Shown here: piece by piece, positions 1-6,712 of the stretch | Layout: each line of letters begins with the position of its first letter | Position numbering within the stretch: position 1 is the stretch's first letter | From: an uncultured Clostridia bacterium | Lineage (GTDB): Bacteria; Bacillota; Clostridia; Oscillospirales; Acutalibacteraceae | Reading direction: 5' to 3' | Length of the DNA stretch: 15,426 nt | Assembly (NCBI GenBank): GCA_937919155.1 | Contig: CALFPM010000201.1 | Span: 1-15,426 of the forward strand | Notes under the pieces: generated by a model | Databases searched by the model: none | What the model saw: the letters and a program-made list of their open reading frames with translations, nothing else | Told to the model about the DNA's origin: nothing | Made by a program: the position numbers and the translations under genes

Positions 1-13
1 CTTTGACATAAAA

Positions 14-53
14 ATATGCACCTACAAAAGTGTCTAACTTTTGGGGTGCATAT
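14..53. repeat. Perfect-armed hairpin resembling IS3-type terminal repeats
   Basis: Outer arms ATATGCACC (14-22) and GGTGCATAT (45-53) are perfectly complementary, and inner arms AAAAGT (26-31) and ACTTTT (37-42) extend the stem around a 5-base loop. Read on the minus strand, TGCACCCCAAAAGTTAGACA looks like the terminal inverted repeat typical of Firmicute IS3-family elements (from memory, not searched). No transposase follows on the right. No T-run follows, so it is a poor terminator on the + strand. It may be an insertion-sequence end, a MITE-like scar, or simply a hairpin. Confidence 0.35.
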
Positions 54-62
54 CAAAATTTA

Positions 63-91
63 TAGACAATAATATTTTTTTATGATAAAAT
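63..91 (+). promoter_or_regulatory. Candidate promoter of the SDR gene
   Basis: A TAGACA -35 (63-68) is followed after 17 bases by TAAAAT (86-91), preceded by TG as an extended -10. The gene's ribosome site AAAGGAG (116-122 region) lies about 8 bases before its ATG. The region is very AT-rich, so chance matches are likely. Confidence 0.4.
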
Positions 92-129
92 TGAAATGGT
101 AAATTTTTATATTTAAAGGAGTACTGATA

Positions 130-966
130 ATGAAAAACGTTTGCGTAATCACAGGTGGCGGCAGCGGTATGGGTCTTGCTGCAGCGAAATTTATGCCCAA
201 AGAAAAAATTATCGTCATCTCAGGCAGAACCGTTGCAAAGCTTGAAAATGCAGTTAACGAACTCAAAGAATTGGGTTACGAAGCTTATGCTTTTGCCTGT
301 GACACATCAGACCGAGAAAGTGTTAAAAATCTTGCCGAATATGCAGCTTCACTCGGTGAAATCAAGAATGTAATCAATGCAGCAGGCATTTCACCCGCAA
401 TGGGCAGTGCAGGTGATCAGGAAAAGATTCTTCGCATCAATGCTCTCGGTACCGTTTATGTTAATCAGGAATTTTCAAAGAAAATGAATGCAGGCAGTGT
501 TATCTGCGATATTTCTTCAAACTCCGCTTACTCTCTTCCCTCGTTCATTATCCCCAAGAAGGCTTATCCTCTTGCTGAAACAGACGAAGCAGCTTTCCTT
601 GCAAAGCTTATCAAGAGAGCGAACATCGCAAAAACCGACTATGAAAAAAACGGATTCGCATACAGCCTTTCAAAGAACTTTGTTTGTTGGTATGCGGCTA
701 AGAGCGCTTTTGACCTCGGTCTCAAGGGCATCAGAGTTGTTTCACTCAGCCCCGGTCTTATTGCAACAGATATGGGCAAGATGGAAGAAGAACACGGCGG
801 CTACCTCATCAAATTATCCTGTGAAGAGCGTATGGGTAAACCCGAAGAACTCGGTTACGCAATCGCAACTGTAGCTGACGAGCGCAACGGTTACCTTGCA
901 GGCGTTGATATTCTTTGTGACGGCGGCAGCACAAGAGGTCAGAAGGAATTTAAAAAGAAGAAATAA
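130..966 (+). CDS. Short-chain dehydrogenase/reductase (SDR family)
   Basis: A 278-residue NAD(P)-dependent oxidoreductase with a Rossmann fold, probably cytoplasmic. Visible motifs: TGGGSGMG nucleotide-binding loop (residues 8-15), NAAG (83-86), the SSNS segment with the likely catalytic Ser (about 129-130), YSLSK with catalytic Tyr178 and Lys182, SPG (207-209) and a C-terminal CDGG. The Ser-to-Tyr distance is about 48 residues, against about 13 in classical SDRs. An extra loop (roughly 137-174) is therefore inserted before the catalytic Tyr, as known in 3-alpha-hydroxysteroid dehydrogenase/carbonyl reductase-type SDRs. The start is set by a good ribosome site. The gene stands alone with its own terminator. 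The substrate cannot be told from sequence; a sugar alcohol, steroid or other carbonyl compound are all possible. Confidence 0.9.
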   Translation: MKNVCVITGGGSGMGLAAAKFMPKEKIIVISGRTVAKLENAVNELKELGYEAYAFACDTSDRESVKNLAEYAASLGEIKNVINAAGISPAMGSAGDQEKILRINALGTVYVNQEFSKKMNAGSVICDISSNSAYSLPSFIIPKKAYPLAETDEAAFLAKLIKRANIAKTDYEKNGFAYSLSKNFVCWYAAKSAFDLGLKGIRVVSLSPGLIATDMGKMEEEHGGYLIKLSCEERMGKPEELGYAIATVADERNGYLAGVDILCDGGSTRGQKEFKKKK

Positions 967-980
967 TTTCATATAAATAT

Positions 981-1024
981 AAAAACCACTTCACTGTGCA
1001 TCAAGCATAATGAAGTGGTTTTTT
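981..1024. terminator. Bidirectional rho-independent terminator
   Basis: Arms AACCACTTCA (984-993) and TGAAGTGGTT (1011-1020) form a perfect 10-bp stem with an A-run before and a T-run after. It can stop transcription from the SDR gene on the + strand and from the sulfatase operon on the minus strand. The sulfatase stop codon lies directly beside it. Confidence 0.9.
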
Positions 1025-1025
1025 G

Positions 1026-2645
1026 TTACATTTTCTTGTTATAAAATCCGTTTGTATCAATTCGCAGAAGCTTTATAGCTTTATTGACAAGTGATAAAAA
1101 ATCATTGCGAGTCAGTTTCATTACGCCTTTGATCAGCGGTGACACTTTGAAACCTGCCATTGTATTGACCGTTCCCAGATAAAAATCATCGGGGAAACGC
1201 GCATCTTTATCTTTCGGCACGCTGTCAGCCGTTTCAAACAGCCATTCAAGAAGCTTTGAACGTATATCGGCAATAACGGTTTGGTATTCGGGATTGTCAA
1301 TTTCGTTTGTTTCTTCGCCCTTTGAAAGATCATAGAATTCATCGGTTTCGTAAAGGCGCATAACATATTTATAATCCTTTGAGCGAATCATAACCGCCTT
1401 GGTGTGCTGACCGTCATTTTTCTGCTGAATGCCTATTCTCGGTGCATATTCATCGGCAACAACACCGAAATAGTTTTCGACCTCTTCGGTGCAATGTTTC
1501 TCATTTTGAAGTCTGCCGCCCTCTGAACAAACAAAATCACGCACCGATACTGTTTTATCGGCAATTGTTTCAACAAGAGAATGACCAAAATGAGTATATG
1601 ATGCATCGGTTTTTGTTATATCAAGAACGGTTGCGAAAAAGTCAATCAGCTCAACGGGATTATCGTTTATACCGTTGTCGATCTGCATATATTTTGGCAG
1701 TTTCACGATAAGCGGAACATTCACAAGACAGTCATCAAACAGATTCTGTGCCTTTTCGGGTATGCCGTAATCAGCGGTAAAATCACCGTGGTCGGAGAAA
1801 AAGAAGATAGCGGCATTGTCATATCTGCCTGTATCTTTGAGCACCTGAATAATTCTGCCCGTCAGCTCGTCAATCCTTGCACATTGAGCAAGATAAGTTT
1901 TTCGGAGTGCGGTAATATTGTCGGTATCCCAATCAGCAATTCCGAGTGCATCGCAAAGCTCATACTGCATTGACGGTTTTTTATCCTCGGGCTTTGACGG
2001 TGCTTTTGCAGGCGGAATTTTTGATTCATCAATCAAATCAAGAAATCTCTTTTCTGCGTGATACGGCGGATGCGGATTGTTAAGACCGAGAAAAGCAAAA
2101 ATCGGTTCATCAGGTTTCGCTTTTCTGATTAAATCTTCACAGCCTTTTGCCCACACCCAATCGTTATCGTGGCACATACCGTCGGATTCAACGTTGGTTA
2201 TTTCACCTCTGTAAAAACTCAGGTATCTTTTATCTCCCTTTTCGCCTCTGCCTTCATCCTTCGGTTTTTTGCCGCATTTATTATAGATTTCACTCGTGCA
2301 TTCTTTCAGCCATTTCGATTGCTGACCTGCAAGACAGTCGCCTCTGCCGCTTGTCCAGACATAATATCCGCTGTTTTTGAGTATACGGTAGAGATTATCT
2401 TCGCCCTGACGGAGCAAATAACTCATCGTTCTGTGACCGTTTGTGTGGGGATAAGTACCTGTCATAAACGAACATCTTGACGGCACACACACGGGATTCT
2501 GACAGAAAGCGTTGCTGAAGCTGACACCTTCATCGGCAAGGGTATCAAGATTCGGAGTATATGAAGCAAGGTTACCGAGATGATGCAGAGAATCTGCCCT
2601 CATCTGGTCGGGGTTGATAACAATAATATCGGGTCTGCGGTTCAT
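1026..2645 (-). CDS. Cys-type sulfatase (arylsulfatase family)
   Basis: A 539-residue formylglycine-dependent sulfatase that would hydrolyse sulfate esters. The signature CVPSR begins at Cys53, the residue that must be oxidised to formylglycine, and is followed by CSFMTG. Other expected features are the N-terminal metal-binding stretch NPDQMRADS (Asp13, Gln14), NPHPPY with His192, and the second metal motif SDHGD (Asp285, His286). There is no signal peptide, so it should act in the cytoplasm on imported sugars. Its ATG overlaps the transporter's TGA (ATGA, 4 bases), pointing to translational coupling and a shared substrate. Anaerobes need a radical-SAM maturase (anSME) for this type; none is encoded in this window. 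The exact sulfated substrate is unknown. Confidence 0.93.
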   Translation of the reverse strand: MNRRPDIIVINPDQMRADSLHHLGNLASYTPNLDTLADEGVSFSNAFCQNPVCVPSRCSFMTGTYPHTNGHRTMSYLLRQGEDNLYRILKNSGYYVWTSGRGDCLAGQQSKWLKECTSEIYNKCGKKPKDEGRGEKGDKRYLSFYRGEITNVESDGMCHDNDWVWAKGCEDLIRKAKPDEPIFAFLGLNNPHPPYHAEKRFLDLIDESKIPPAKAPSKPEDKKPSMQYELCDALGIADWDTDNITALRKTYLAQCARIDELTGRIIQVLKDTGRYDNAAIFFFSDHGDFTADYGIPEKAQNLFDDCLVNVPLIVKLPKYMQIDNGINDNPVELIDFFATVLDITKTDASYTHFGHSLVETIADKTVSVRDFVCSEGGRLQNEKHCTEEVENYFGVVADEYAPRIGIQQKNDGQHTKAVMIRSKDYKYVMRLYETDEFYDLSKGEETNEIDNPEYQTVIADIRSKLLEWLFETADSVPKDKDARFPDDFYLGTVNTMAGFKVSPLIKGVMKLTRNDFLSLVNKAIKLLRIDTNGFYNKKM

Positions 2646-4369
2646 ATTTTCACTCCCTTTTTCTTTGCCTGCTCTTCCATTTTGTGTGTATATTCAGCCT
2701 CGTTGTGCAATTCTTTTTCAGCTTTTATTCTTGCCTTTTCTTTCTGTTCTCTGAACTTTTTCATATATTTTTCAAGTTCAGCCTCATAGTTAAGTTTACT
2801 GTTCTTTGCACACTTTTCTTTTAGTTCGGTTTTGAATGATTCGATTGCCTTGGCGTCAAGCTCTTCCTGAATGATTCTTGCTTTTTCTGCAGGCTCAACC
2901 CATTCTTCGCCGTTTGCTTTGCATTTGTCAATCTGTCTTTGACGGATAATCTTCTGAATTGCAGGGAGTTTGAGTTCGATGTCAAGGAACCGGAGAAGAA
3001 TTGCAAGACCTGCGTGAATAAATATATTTATTCCGACAAATGCCCAGACGATTGCTGAAATAATATTATCAGGCTGAGTGGTTATGCAGTTGCCTGCCGC
3101 ATCAAATTCAGGCTGGATATAGCCTCTGATAAGAAGATTGAAAATGCCGATGCTCAAGCCGACAGCAATAGTGTTCATTGAGTTGATAACGCTCGTTGCA
3201 ACACCGTCACAGCGGAAACCGTGTTTATACTCTATCTCATCAAACACGCCTGCCATAAGTGCAGGGAAAACGTAGGCGGCAGGAACGATACCCATATTCA
3301 TAATGAACTGACCGATAAGCACGGTAACAAGATTATCGGGCGCAACAAAAGTAATAATATCACCGATTACGCAGAGAATGAATCCTGTTGCGGTAACGGT
3401 CTTTTTACCGAATTTCTTTGACAAGGGCCACACAAGGAATATGCCGATACCCATAGGCAGACCGCCGATAACATTGAGCAAGGTCTGCGTAATTCCGTCA
3501 GCATAAGTGCTGCCGAGCACCCAGTTTGCATAGTAAGTCATCGCATTTGAACGGGTAAGCTGACCGACCCAATAGAAAAGCCAGAAAGCAACAAGAATCC
3601 ACCAGTTTTTGTTTGACATACAAGCCTTGATTTTTTGCTTGAATGCTATGTTGTCCGCTTCGGCTTTTTCGGGATTTTCAAGGGTTACACGCTCTTTGGT
3701 GAAATAATATTCGAGGAGCATAACGGGCAGCATAATAATTGCCGCAACGGTCATAAACGTTACCCACGCATCAATATCGCCCTTGATTTTCGGAAGCACG
3801 AGCATCGGAAACAAAAGAGCAACAAGAATGCCCGTTATTGCAATATTCGCAACGTTATTGAAAACTGCAAGCTGACTTCTCTGCATATCGTTTCTTGTTG
3901 AAAGCGGAACCATCATCATATGGGTTATGTTATACATCGTGAACGCAAAACAATAGTAGAGGTTATATGTGAAAATGATATAGATTGCCTTGACGGTTGT
4001 TGATGCGTGAAGCGGAACGTAGTAAAGCAGAATACCGCAGATAACAACAAGCGGAACGGAAAGCAGAAGCCACGGTCTTGCCTTGCCCTGAACGGTTTTT
4101 GTTTTGTCAATAATCGCACCCATTATCAGGTTTGTTATCGCATCGAGAATTTTTGAAAGTACAGGAAAAACGACAAGGAACATTCCGCCCCATACTCCGC
4201 TCATACCAAGCTCATCGGTATAAAAAACGTTGAGAAATCCCTGCGCAAGAAGTGCATTTACGAGCAAAGCACCTGCGGGTCCGATAAGATAACCGAGAAA
4301 CTTTTCTTTTGCGGTTGTGTTATAGCTCTGAATTTTTGAATCAAACAGCTTTGAAGATAAAATTTTCAT
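2642..4369 (-). CDS. GPH-family sugar:cation symporter (MFS)
   Basis: A 575-residue membrane transporter of the glycoside-pentoside-hexuronide:cation symporter family (MelB-like). The N-terminal half shows the family pattern: LSKILDAITNLIMG (residues 71-84, corresponding to the cation-binding helix region of MelB), then IIDKTKT and GKARPWLL (95-102). About 12 hydrophobic helices fill residues 25-460. The last ~110 residues are a highly charged, probably coiled cytoplasmic tail; such tails occur in many clostridial GPH transporters but not in MelB. The start has a GGAGGT ribosome site (minus strand, 4377-4382). It is first in an operon with the sulfatase, so the cargo is likely a sulfated mono- or oligosaccharide (inference). 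The TetR-like gene is divergently transcribed. Confidence 0.92.
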   Translation of the reverse strand: MKILSSKLFDSKIQSYNTTAKEKFLGYLIGPAGALLVNALLAQGFLNVFYTDELGMSGVWGGMFLVVFPVLSKILDAITNLIMGAIIDKTKTVQGKARPWLLLSVPLVVICGILLYYVPLHASTTVKAIYIIFTYNLYYCFAFTMYNITHMMMVPLSTRNDMQRSQLAVFNNVANIAITGILVALLFPMLVLPKIKGDIDAWVTFMTVAAIIMLPVMLLEYYFTKERVTLENPEKAEADNIAFKQKIKACMSNKNWWILVAFWLFYWVGQLTRSNAMTYYANWVLGSTYADGITQTLLNVIGGLPMGIGIFLVWPLSKKFGKKTVTATGFILCVIGDIITFVAPDNLVTVLIGQFIMNMGIVPAAYVFPALMAGVFDEIEYKHGFRCDGVATSVINSMNTIAVGLSIGIFNLLIRGYIQPEFDAAGNCITTQPDNIISAIVWAFVGINIFIHAGLAILLRFLDIELKLPAIQKIIRQRQIDKCKANGEEWVEPAEKARIIQEELDAKAIESFKTELKEKCAKNSKLNYEAELEKYMKKFREQKEKARIKAEKELHNEAEYTHKMEEQAKKKGVKI

Positions 4370-4383
4370 TTATATTACCTCCG

Positions 4384-4412
4384 TTGACAAATTTATCCGA
4401 TTAAATTATACT
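4384..4412 (+). promoter_or_regulatory. Promoter of the TetR-like regulator
   Basis: TTGACA (4384-4389) and TATACT (4407-4412) are 17 bases apart on the + strand. Transcription would start near 4419, so the inverted repeat at 4438-4470 falls in the regulator's leader. The -10 overlaps that of the minus-strand operon promoter. Confidence 0.7.
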
Positions 4413-4433
4413 ACTGAATACGAAGATAATCAA
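4405..4433 (-). promoter_or_regulatory. Promoter of the transporter-sulfatase operon
   Basis: On the minus strand TTGATT (4428-4433) and a consensus TATAAT (4405-4410) are 17 bases apart, about 36 bases before the transporter ATG. Its -10 overlaps the -10 of the divergent promoter (4407-4412), so both cannot be occupied at once. Confidence 0.75.
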
Positions 4434-4437
4434 CAGA

Positions 4438-4470
4438 CTGTTCGATAAGTAACTGCTTGTTATCGAACAG
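4438..4470. promoter_or_regulatory. Likely operator: perfect 11-bp inverted repeat
   Basis: CTGTTCGATAA (4438-4448) and TTATCGAACAG (4460-4470) are perfect inverted repeats around an 11-base spacer. They lie just upstream of the transporter promoter's -35 and inside the regulator's untranslated leader. This is a natural place for a TetR-type dimer to control both directions. The same sequence could also fold as an RNA hairpin in the regulator's leader. Confidence 0.65.
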
Positions 4471-4493
4471 ATGCAAAAGGAAGTGTTCGTTAA

Positions 4494-5039
4494 ATGGACA
4501 TAAGAATAAAAAGAACAAAACAGATGCTTGAAAACGCACTTTTTGAACTGATGAAAGATAAACCCGTTGAAAAGATTACTCCGACGGAACTTTGCAGAAA
4601 AGCAACGGTCAACAGAAACACGTTTTATTCTCATTATTCAAGTGTTGCCGAGCTTTATGAAAGCATTGAAAACAGCCTGATAAATTCGGTTGACGAATCG
4701 CTCAACGAAAGCAACACAACGGTTGAGGCGATAACGGTTGTCTGCCGTATGCTCAAAGCAAATCAGACTCTTTCAAACATCATTTTTTCAAAACGCCTGA
4801 GTTCAAAAATAATGAACCGTGTGTTTATTATGACAAACAGATTCAATATGAACAAAATGAAATCCGAGAGCAACAATCTCTCGGATAACTACAAGCAGAT
4901 GGTTTCAGCTTATACAATTATGGGAAGTGCCGCGGCACTTGAATGTTGGGCCAGAAACGGTATGAAGGAAGAACCCGAAGAAATAGCAGATTTCATTTGG
5001 AATATTTCCAAAAACGGTTCGTCTTTTGTGACGAAATAA
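4494..5039 (+). CDS. TetR/AcrR-family transcriptional regulator
   Basis: A 181-residue regulator. The N-terminal helix-turn-helix spans about residues 28-48 (ITPTELCRKATVNRNTFYSH), with the typical TetR pattern of a short turn and a YxHY-like end. The C-terminal part, about 60-181, is helical and variable, of the kind seen in the DhaS-like TetR group in Firmicutes. The start has an AAAAGGAAG ribosome site. It is divergent from the transporter-sulfatase operon and shares a 124-base intergenic region holding overlapping promoters and a perfect inverted repeat. It most likely represses that operon and itself until a sugar ligand binds; the ligand is not predictable. Confidence 0.88.
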   Translation: MDIRIKRTKQMLENALFELMKDKPVEKITPTELCRKATVNRNTFYSHYSSVAELYESIENSLINSVDESLNESNTTVEAITVVCRMLKANQTLSNIIFSKRLSSKIMNRVFIMTNRFNMNKMKSESNNLSDNYKQMVSAYTIMGSAAALECWARNGMKEEPEEIADFIWNISKNGSSFVTK

Positions 5040-5051
5040 ATCGAAAGAGAT

Positions 5052-5095
5052 AGATAAATAAGAATTTGTAGAACAGTCAGATAAATAAGAATTTG
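5052..5095 (+). repeat. Direct repeat of 17 bp before the DUF3784-like gene
   Basis: AGATAAATAAGAATTTG occurs at 5052-5068 and again exactly at 5079-5095, a 27-base period, in the gap between the regulator stop and the next gene. It could come from slippage or be a tandem binding site. Confidence 0.7.
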
Positions 5096-5108
5096 ACGAG
5101 GTAACATT

Positions 5109-5426
5109 ATGATTACATATTCGATAATTATGTTTTTGACAGCGACACTTTTTGGTGTGATTGGTGTTGCAATATATCGGGGAAAAACCAATTTGATTCA
5201 TGATTATCATCAAACAAACGTTACCGATAAATCCGCATACGGAAAATCTTTCGGAAAAGCTATGTTTATTATCTCAACGGCACTTTTGCTCAGCGGCATA
5301 GTAAGTCTGTTGGGGAATTCGGAAAAGAATACATTGATTGCGGTTGCAGTATTGACTGTCGGATTGACAATCGGATTTATCTGCATTTTTTACGTGCAGA
5401 AAAAATATAATAACGGTGTTTTTTGA
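5109..5426 (+). CDS. Small membrane protein, DUF3784-like
   Basis: A 105-residue protein with three predicted membrane helices (about 4-22, 50-68 and 75-97). Between helices 1 and 2 lies a conserved-looking hydrophilic segment, GKTNLIHDYHQTNVTDKSAYGKSFGKA, which I recognise as the pattern of the DUF3784 family of Firmicutes. The function of that family is unknown. A GAGG ribosome site (5098-5101) precedes the ATG. It lies 69 bases after the regulator and may be co-transcribed; a strong terminator follows. There is no link to the sugar genes beyond position. Confidence 0.75.
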   Translation: MITYSIIMFLTATLFGVIGVAIYRGKTNLIHDYHQTNVTDKSAYGKSFGKAMFIISTALLLSGIVSLLGNSEKNTLIAVAVLTVGLTIGFICIFYVQKKYNNGVF

Positions 5427-5447
5427 TTGACAAATTCCAATTTATCG

Positions 5448-5478
5448 AACTCCTTCGATTTTATCGAGGGAGTTTTTA
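5448..5478 (+). terminator. Rho-independent terminator
   Basis: AACTCC (5448-5453) and TCGAT (5455-5459) pair with ATCGA (5463-5467) and GGAGTT (5469-5474) around a short loop, and a T-run follows. It closes the regulator/DUF3784-like transcription unit and marks the left edge of the repeat array. Confidence 0.88.
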
Positions 5479-5508
5479 TTATGCAATTCGCTGAAAATAA
5501 AATAAAAA

Positions 5509-5681
5509 ATATCGCCGGACGATATACAGAACTCGTGTTTTCTCTGTTTTGCTCGTGTTTCCTCACTTTTTGATTTTTTGAGCAAAATGAAGATGATTAC
5601 CCAAATATCTTATAAACCCTTATGTATCAATGGTTTCAGGTTTTGGTCTTGGTTTTTGTAACCTATATCGCCGAGCGATAT
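5509..5681 (+). repeat. Array cassette A
   Basis: The left palindrome ATATCGCCGGACGATAT (5509-5525) and right palindrome ATATCGCCGAGCGATAT (5665-5681) differ only at two central bases. Between them are a C/T-rich run (5531-5580) and the dyad 5612-5640, where AAACCCTT and AATGGTTT flank a TATGTATC-like centre. The right palindrome abuts and overlaps the next promoter's -35. Confidence 0.7.
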
Positions 5682-5708
5682 GACAAACCGAAAGGTATTT
5701 GCTAACAT
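5680..5708 (+). promoter_or_regulatory. Array promoter 1
   Basis: ATGACA (5680-5685), a 17-base spacer, then TAACAT (5703-5708) with TGC before it (extended -10). The palindrome 5665-5681 overlaps the -35, so a bound dimer would block polymerase. Confidence 0.6.
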
Positions 5709-5752
5709 TAAATCACATCAGATTTGTGCAAAAAGTAGAAATCAAAAAAACT

Positions 5753-5922
5753 CATATCTCGGCGAGATATGAAAATCTCCCGTTTTCTCCGTTTTTCTCT
5801 TGAATGCTTACTTTTTGTTTTTTGAATGCTTTTGTCAATACGAAATGAACCCTCTGAAAGCCAATAATATCAAGGGTTCTGAGCTTTTGTGCAACTTTTT
5901 TTGCCATATTTTGCCGCGATAC
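5753..5922 (+). repeat. Array cassette B
   Basis: The left palindrome CATATCTCGGCGAGATATG (5753-5771) is perfect about its central G. The right copy (ATATTTTGCCGCGATAC, 5906-5922) has lost its left arm. The dyad at 5851-5885 is the most degenerate of the set. This looks like the most decayed cassette. Confidence 0.6.
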
Positions 5923-5949
5923 GACAAACTCAAAAACATATGCTAACAT
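5921..5949 (+). promoter_or_regulatory. Array promoter 2
   Basis: ACGACA (5921-5926), 17 bases, TAACAT (5944-5949) with extended TGC. The -35 is weaker than in the other copies and the overlapping palindrome (5906-5922) is degraded. Confidence 0.5.
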
Positions 5950-5995
5950 TAAACTACATAAAAATTTGTGCAAAAAGTAGAAAATAAAAAAATTT

Positions 5996-6166
5996 ATTAC
6001 ACGGCGTGTAATGCGAATCTCTCGTTTCCTTTGTTTTTCTCGTGTTTTCTCACTTTTTGATTTTTGAGGAAATTTTTTAAAATCAAAAATGAAGCCCTGA
6101 ATCCCTTTAATATCAAGGCATTCGGGACTTAAGAAGAAAATTTTACGTCATTACGTCAGACGAAAT
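5996..6166 (+). repeat. Array cassette C
   Basis: The left palindrome is ATTACACGGCGTGTAAT (5996-6012). The right copy ATTACGTCAGACGAAAT (6150-6166) keeps the outer bases and dyad character but has diverged inside. The dyad at 6095-6130 is followed by TTCGGGACTT, which is also present beside tRNA-Trp. Confidence 0.65.
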
Positions 6167-6193
6167 GACAAATCGAAAGTTATCTGCTAATAT
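6165..6193 (+). promoter_or_regulatory. Array promoter 3
   Basis: ATGACA (6165-6170), 17 bases, TAATAT (6188-6193) with extended TGC; the palindrome 6150-6166 overlaps the -35. Confidence 0.58.
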
Positions 6194-6238
6194 TAAGCCG
6201 CATCAGATTTGTGCAAAAAGTAGAAAATAAAAAAGTTT

Positions 6239-6399
6239 GTAACACGGCGTGTTATAAAAGCCCTTGTTTTTGATGCTTTTTCCTGTATTTTTAATAAATC
6301 ATCATAATCGGTGATATATTATAATGCCCTGAAATCGTTATATATCAACGTTTTTCGGGTTTGAGCGTAAATTTTTGACACCGTAACACGGCGTGTTAT
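6239..6399 (+). repeat. Array cassette D (identical flanking palindromes)
   Basis: The same 17-mer GTAACACGGCGTGTTAT occurs at 6239-6255 and 6383-6399, 144 bases apart. The dyad lies at 6327-6359. This is the best-preserved pair and shows that the two palindromes of one cassette belong together. Confidence 0.75.
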
Positions 6400-6426
6400 G
6401 ACAAATTCTGAAATATATGTTACTAT
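6398..6426 (+). promoter_or_regulatory. Array promoter 4 (reads toward the element genes)
   Basis: ATGACA (6398-6403), 17 bases, TACTAT (6421-6426) with TGT before it. The perfect palindrome 6383-6399 overlaps the -35. A hairpin begins only about 10 bases downstream (6437-6462), so transcripts may be attenuated before reaching the genes at 6710. Confidence 0.58.
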
Positions 6427-6436
6427 CAAATAAACC

Positions 6437-6470
6437 AAGTCCCTCCGATACGGAACGGACTTAATTTTAA
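6437..6470 (+). terminator. Hairpin after array promoter 4, possible attenuator
   Basis: AAGTCC (6437-6442) pairs with GGACTT (6457-6462) and CCG (6445-6447) with CGG (6451-6453) around an ATA loop; AATTTTAAAT follows. The T-run is short, so termination would be partial. Confidence 0.45.
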
Positions 6471-6510
6471 ATCCGTCAAACGAACATTTGTGCACTTGTG
6501 TATATAAAAT

Positions 6511-6541
6511 CGTAGGCGTTATATCCGGAATAATGCTTACG
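6511..6541 (+). other. Hairpin in the leader of the element genes
   Basis: A 12-base arm (6511-6522) pairs with 6530-6541 including two G-U pairs, around a 7-base loop. It sits in the ~240-base untranslated stretch between array promoter 4 and the first gene. A ribosome-site-like AGAAGGAG (6556-6565) follows but has no convincing start codon after it. Function unknown. Confidence 0.4.
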
Positions 6542-6712
6542 ACTAAAACTTATTGCAGAAGGAGTGATTTATAAAATCTTTGGTCATTTTTAAAGTTATG
6601 TAACTTACTTTTTCGGGGAGTGCGCATACCCGAGGTATAGTATCATTCATAAGCCAACAAACGCAAAATCAATGGATTTCAGTTAACTTTTTAAGTCTGA
6701 GAAAGGACAATG

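Larger units (their letters stand above)
5495..6430 (+). repeat. Four-unit promoter/palindrome array, period about 240 bp
   Basis: This stretch of about 1.2 kb (5479-6709) contains no credible gene. Instead a ~72-bp segment recurs (5682-5752, 5923-5995, 6167-6238 and, divergent after its promoter, from 6400) with -10 boxes 241, 244 and 233 bases apart. Shared elements are TGACAAA, an extended -10 TGCTAACATTAA, TTTGTGCAAAAAGTAGAAA and an A-run. Between these segments lie 161-173 bp cassettes, each bounded by 17-19 bp palindromes. Each contains a C/T-rich run resembling CTCACTTTTTGATTTTT and a dif-like dyad. The left edge starts in the A-run just after the terminator, so the first unit lacks its promoter segment. 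Confidence 0.8.

Noticed and set aside
5752..5973. A 73-residue minus-strand reading frame in the array
   Set aside because: It spans the promoter segment and both palindromes of cassette B, the equivalent frames are broken in the other units, and no ribosome site is visible.
5509..6399. Array palindromes as rho-independent terminators
   Set aside because: They are not followed by T-runs, and the right copies abut -35 boxes instead, so an operator-like role fits better.
5495..6430. CRISPR array
   Set aside because: The period is about 240 bp, the repeated part is about 72 bp and degenerate, and no cas gene is present.
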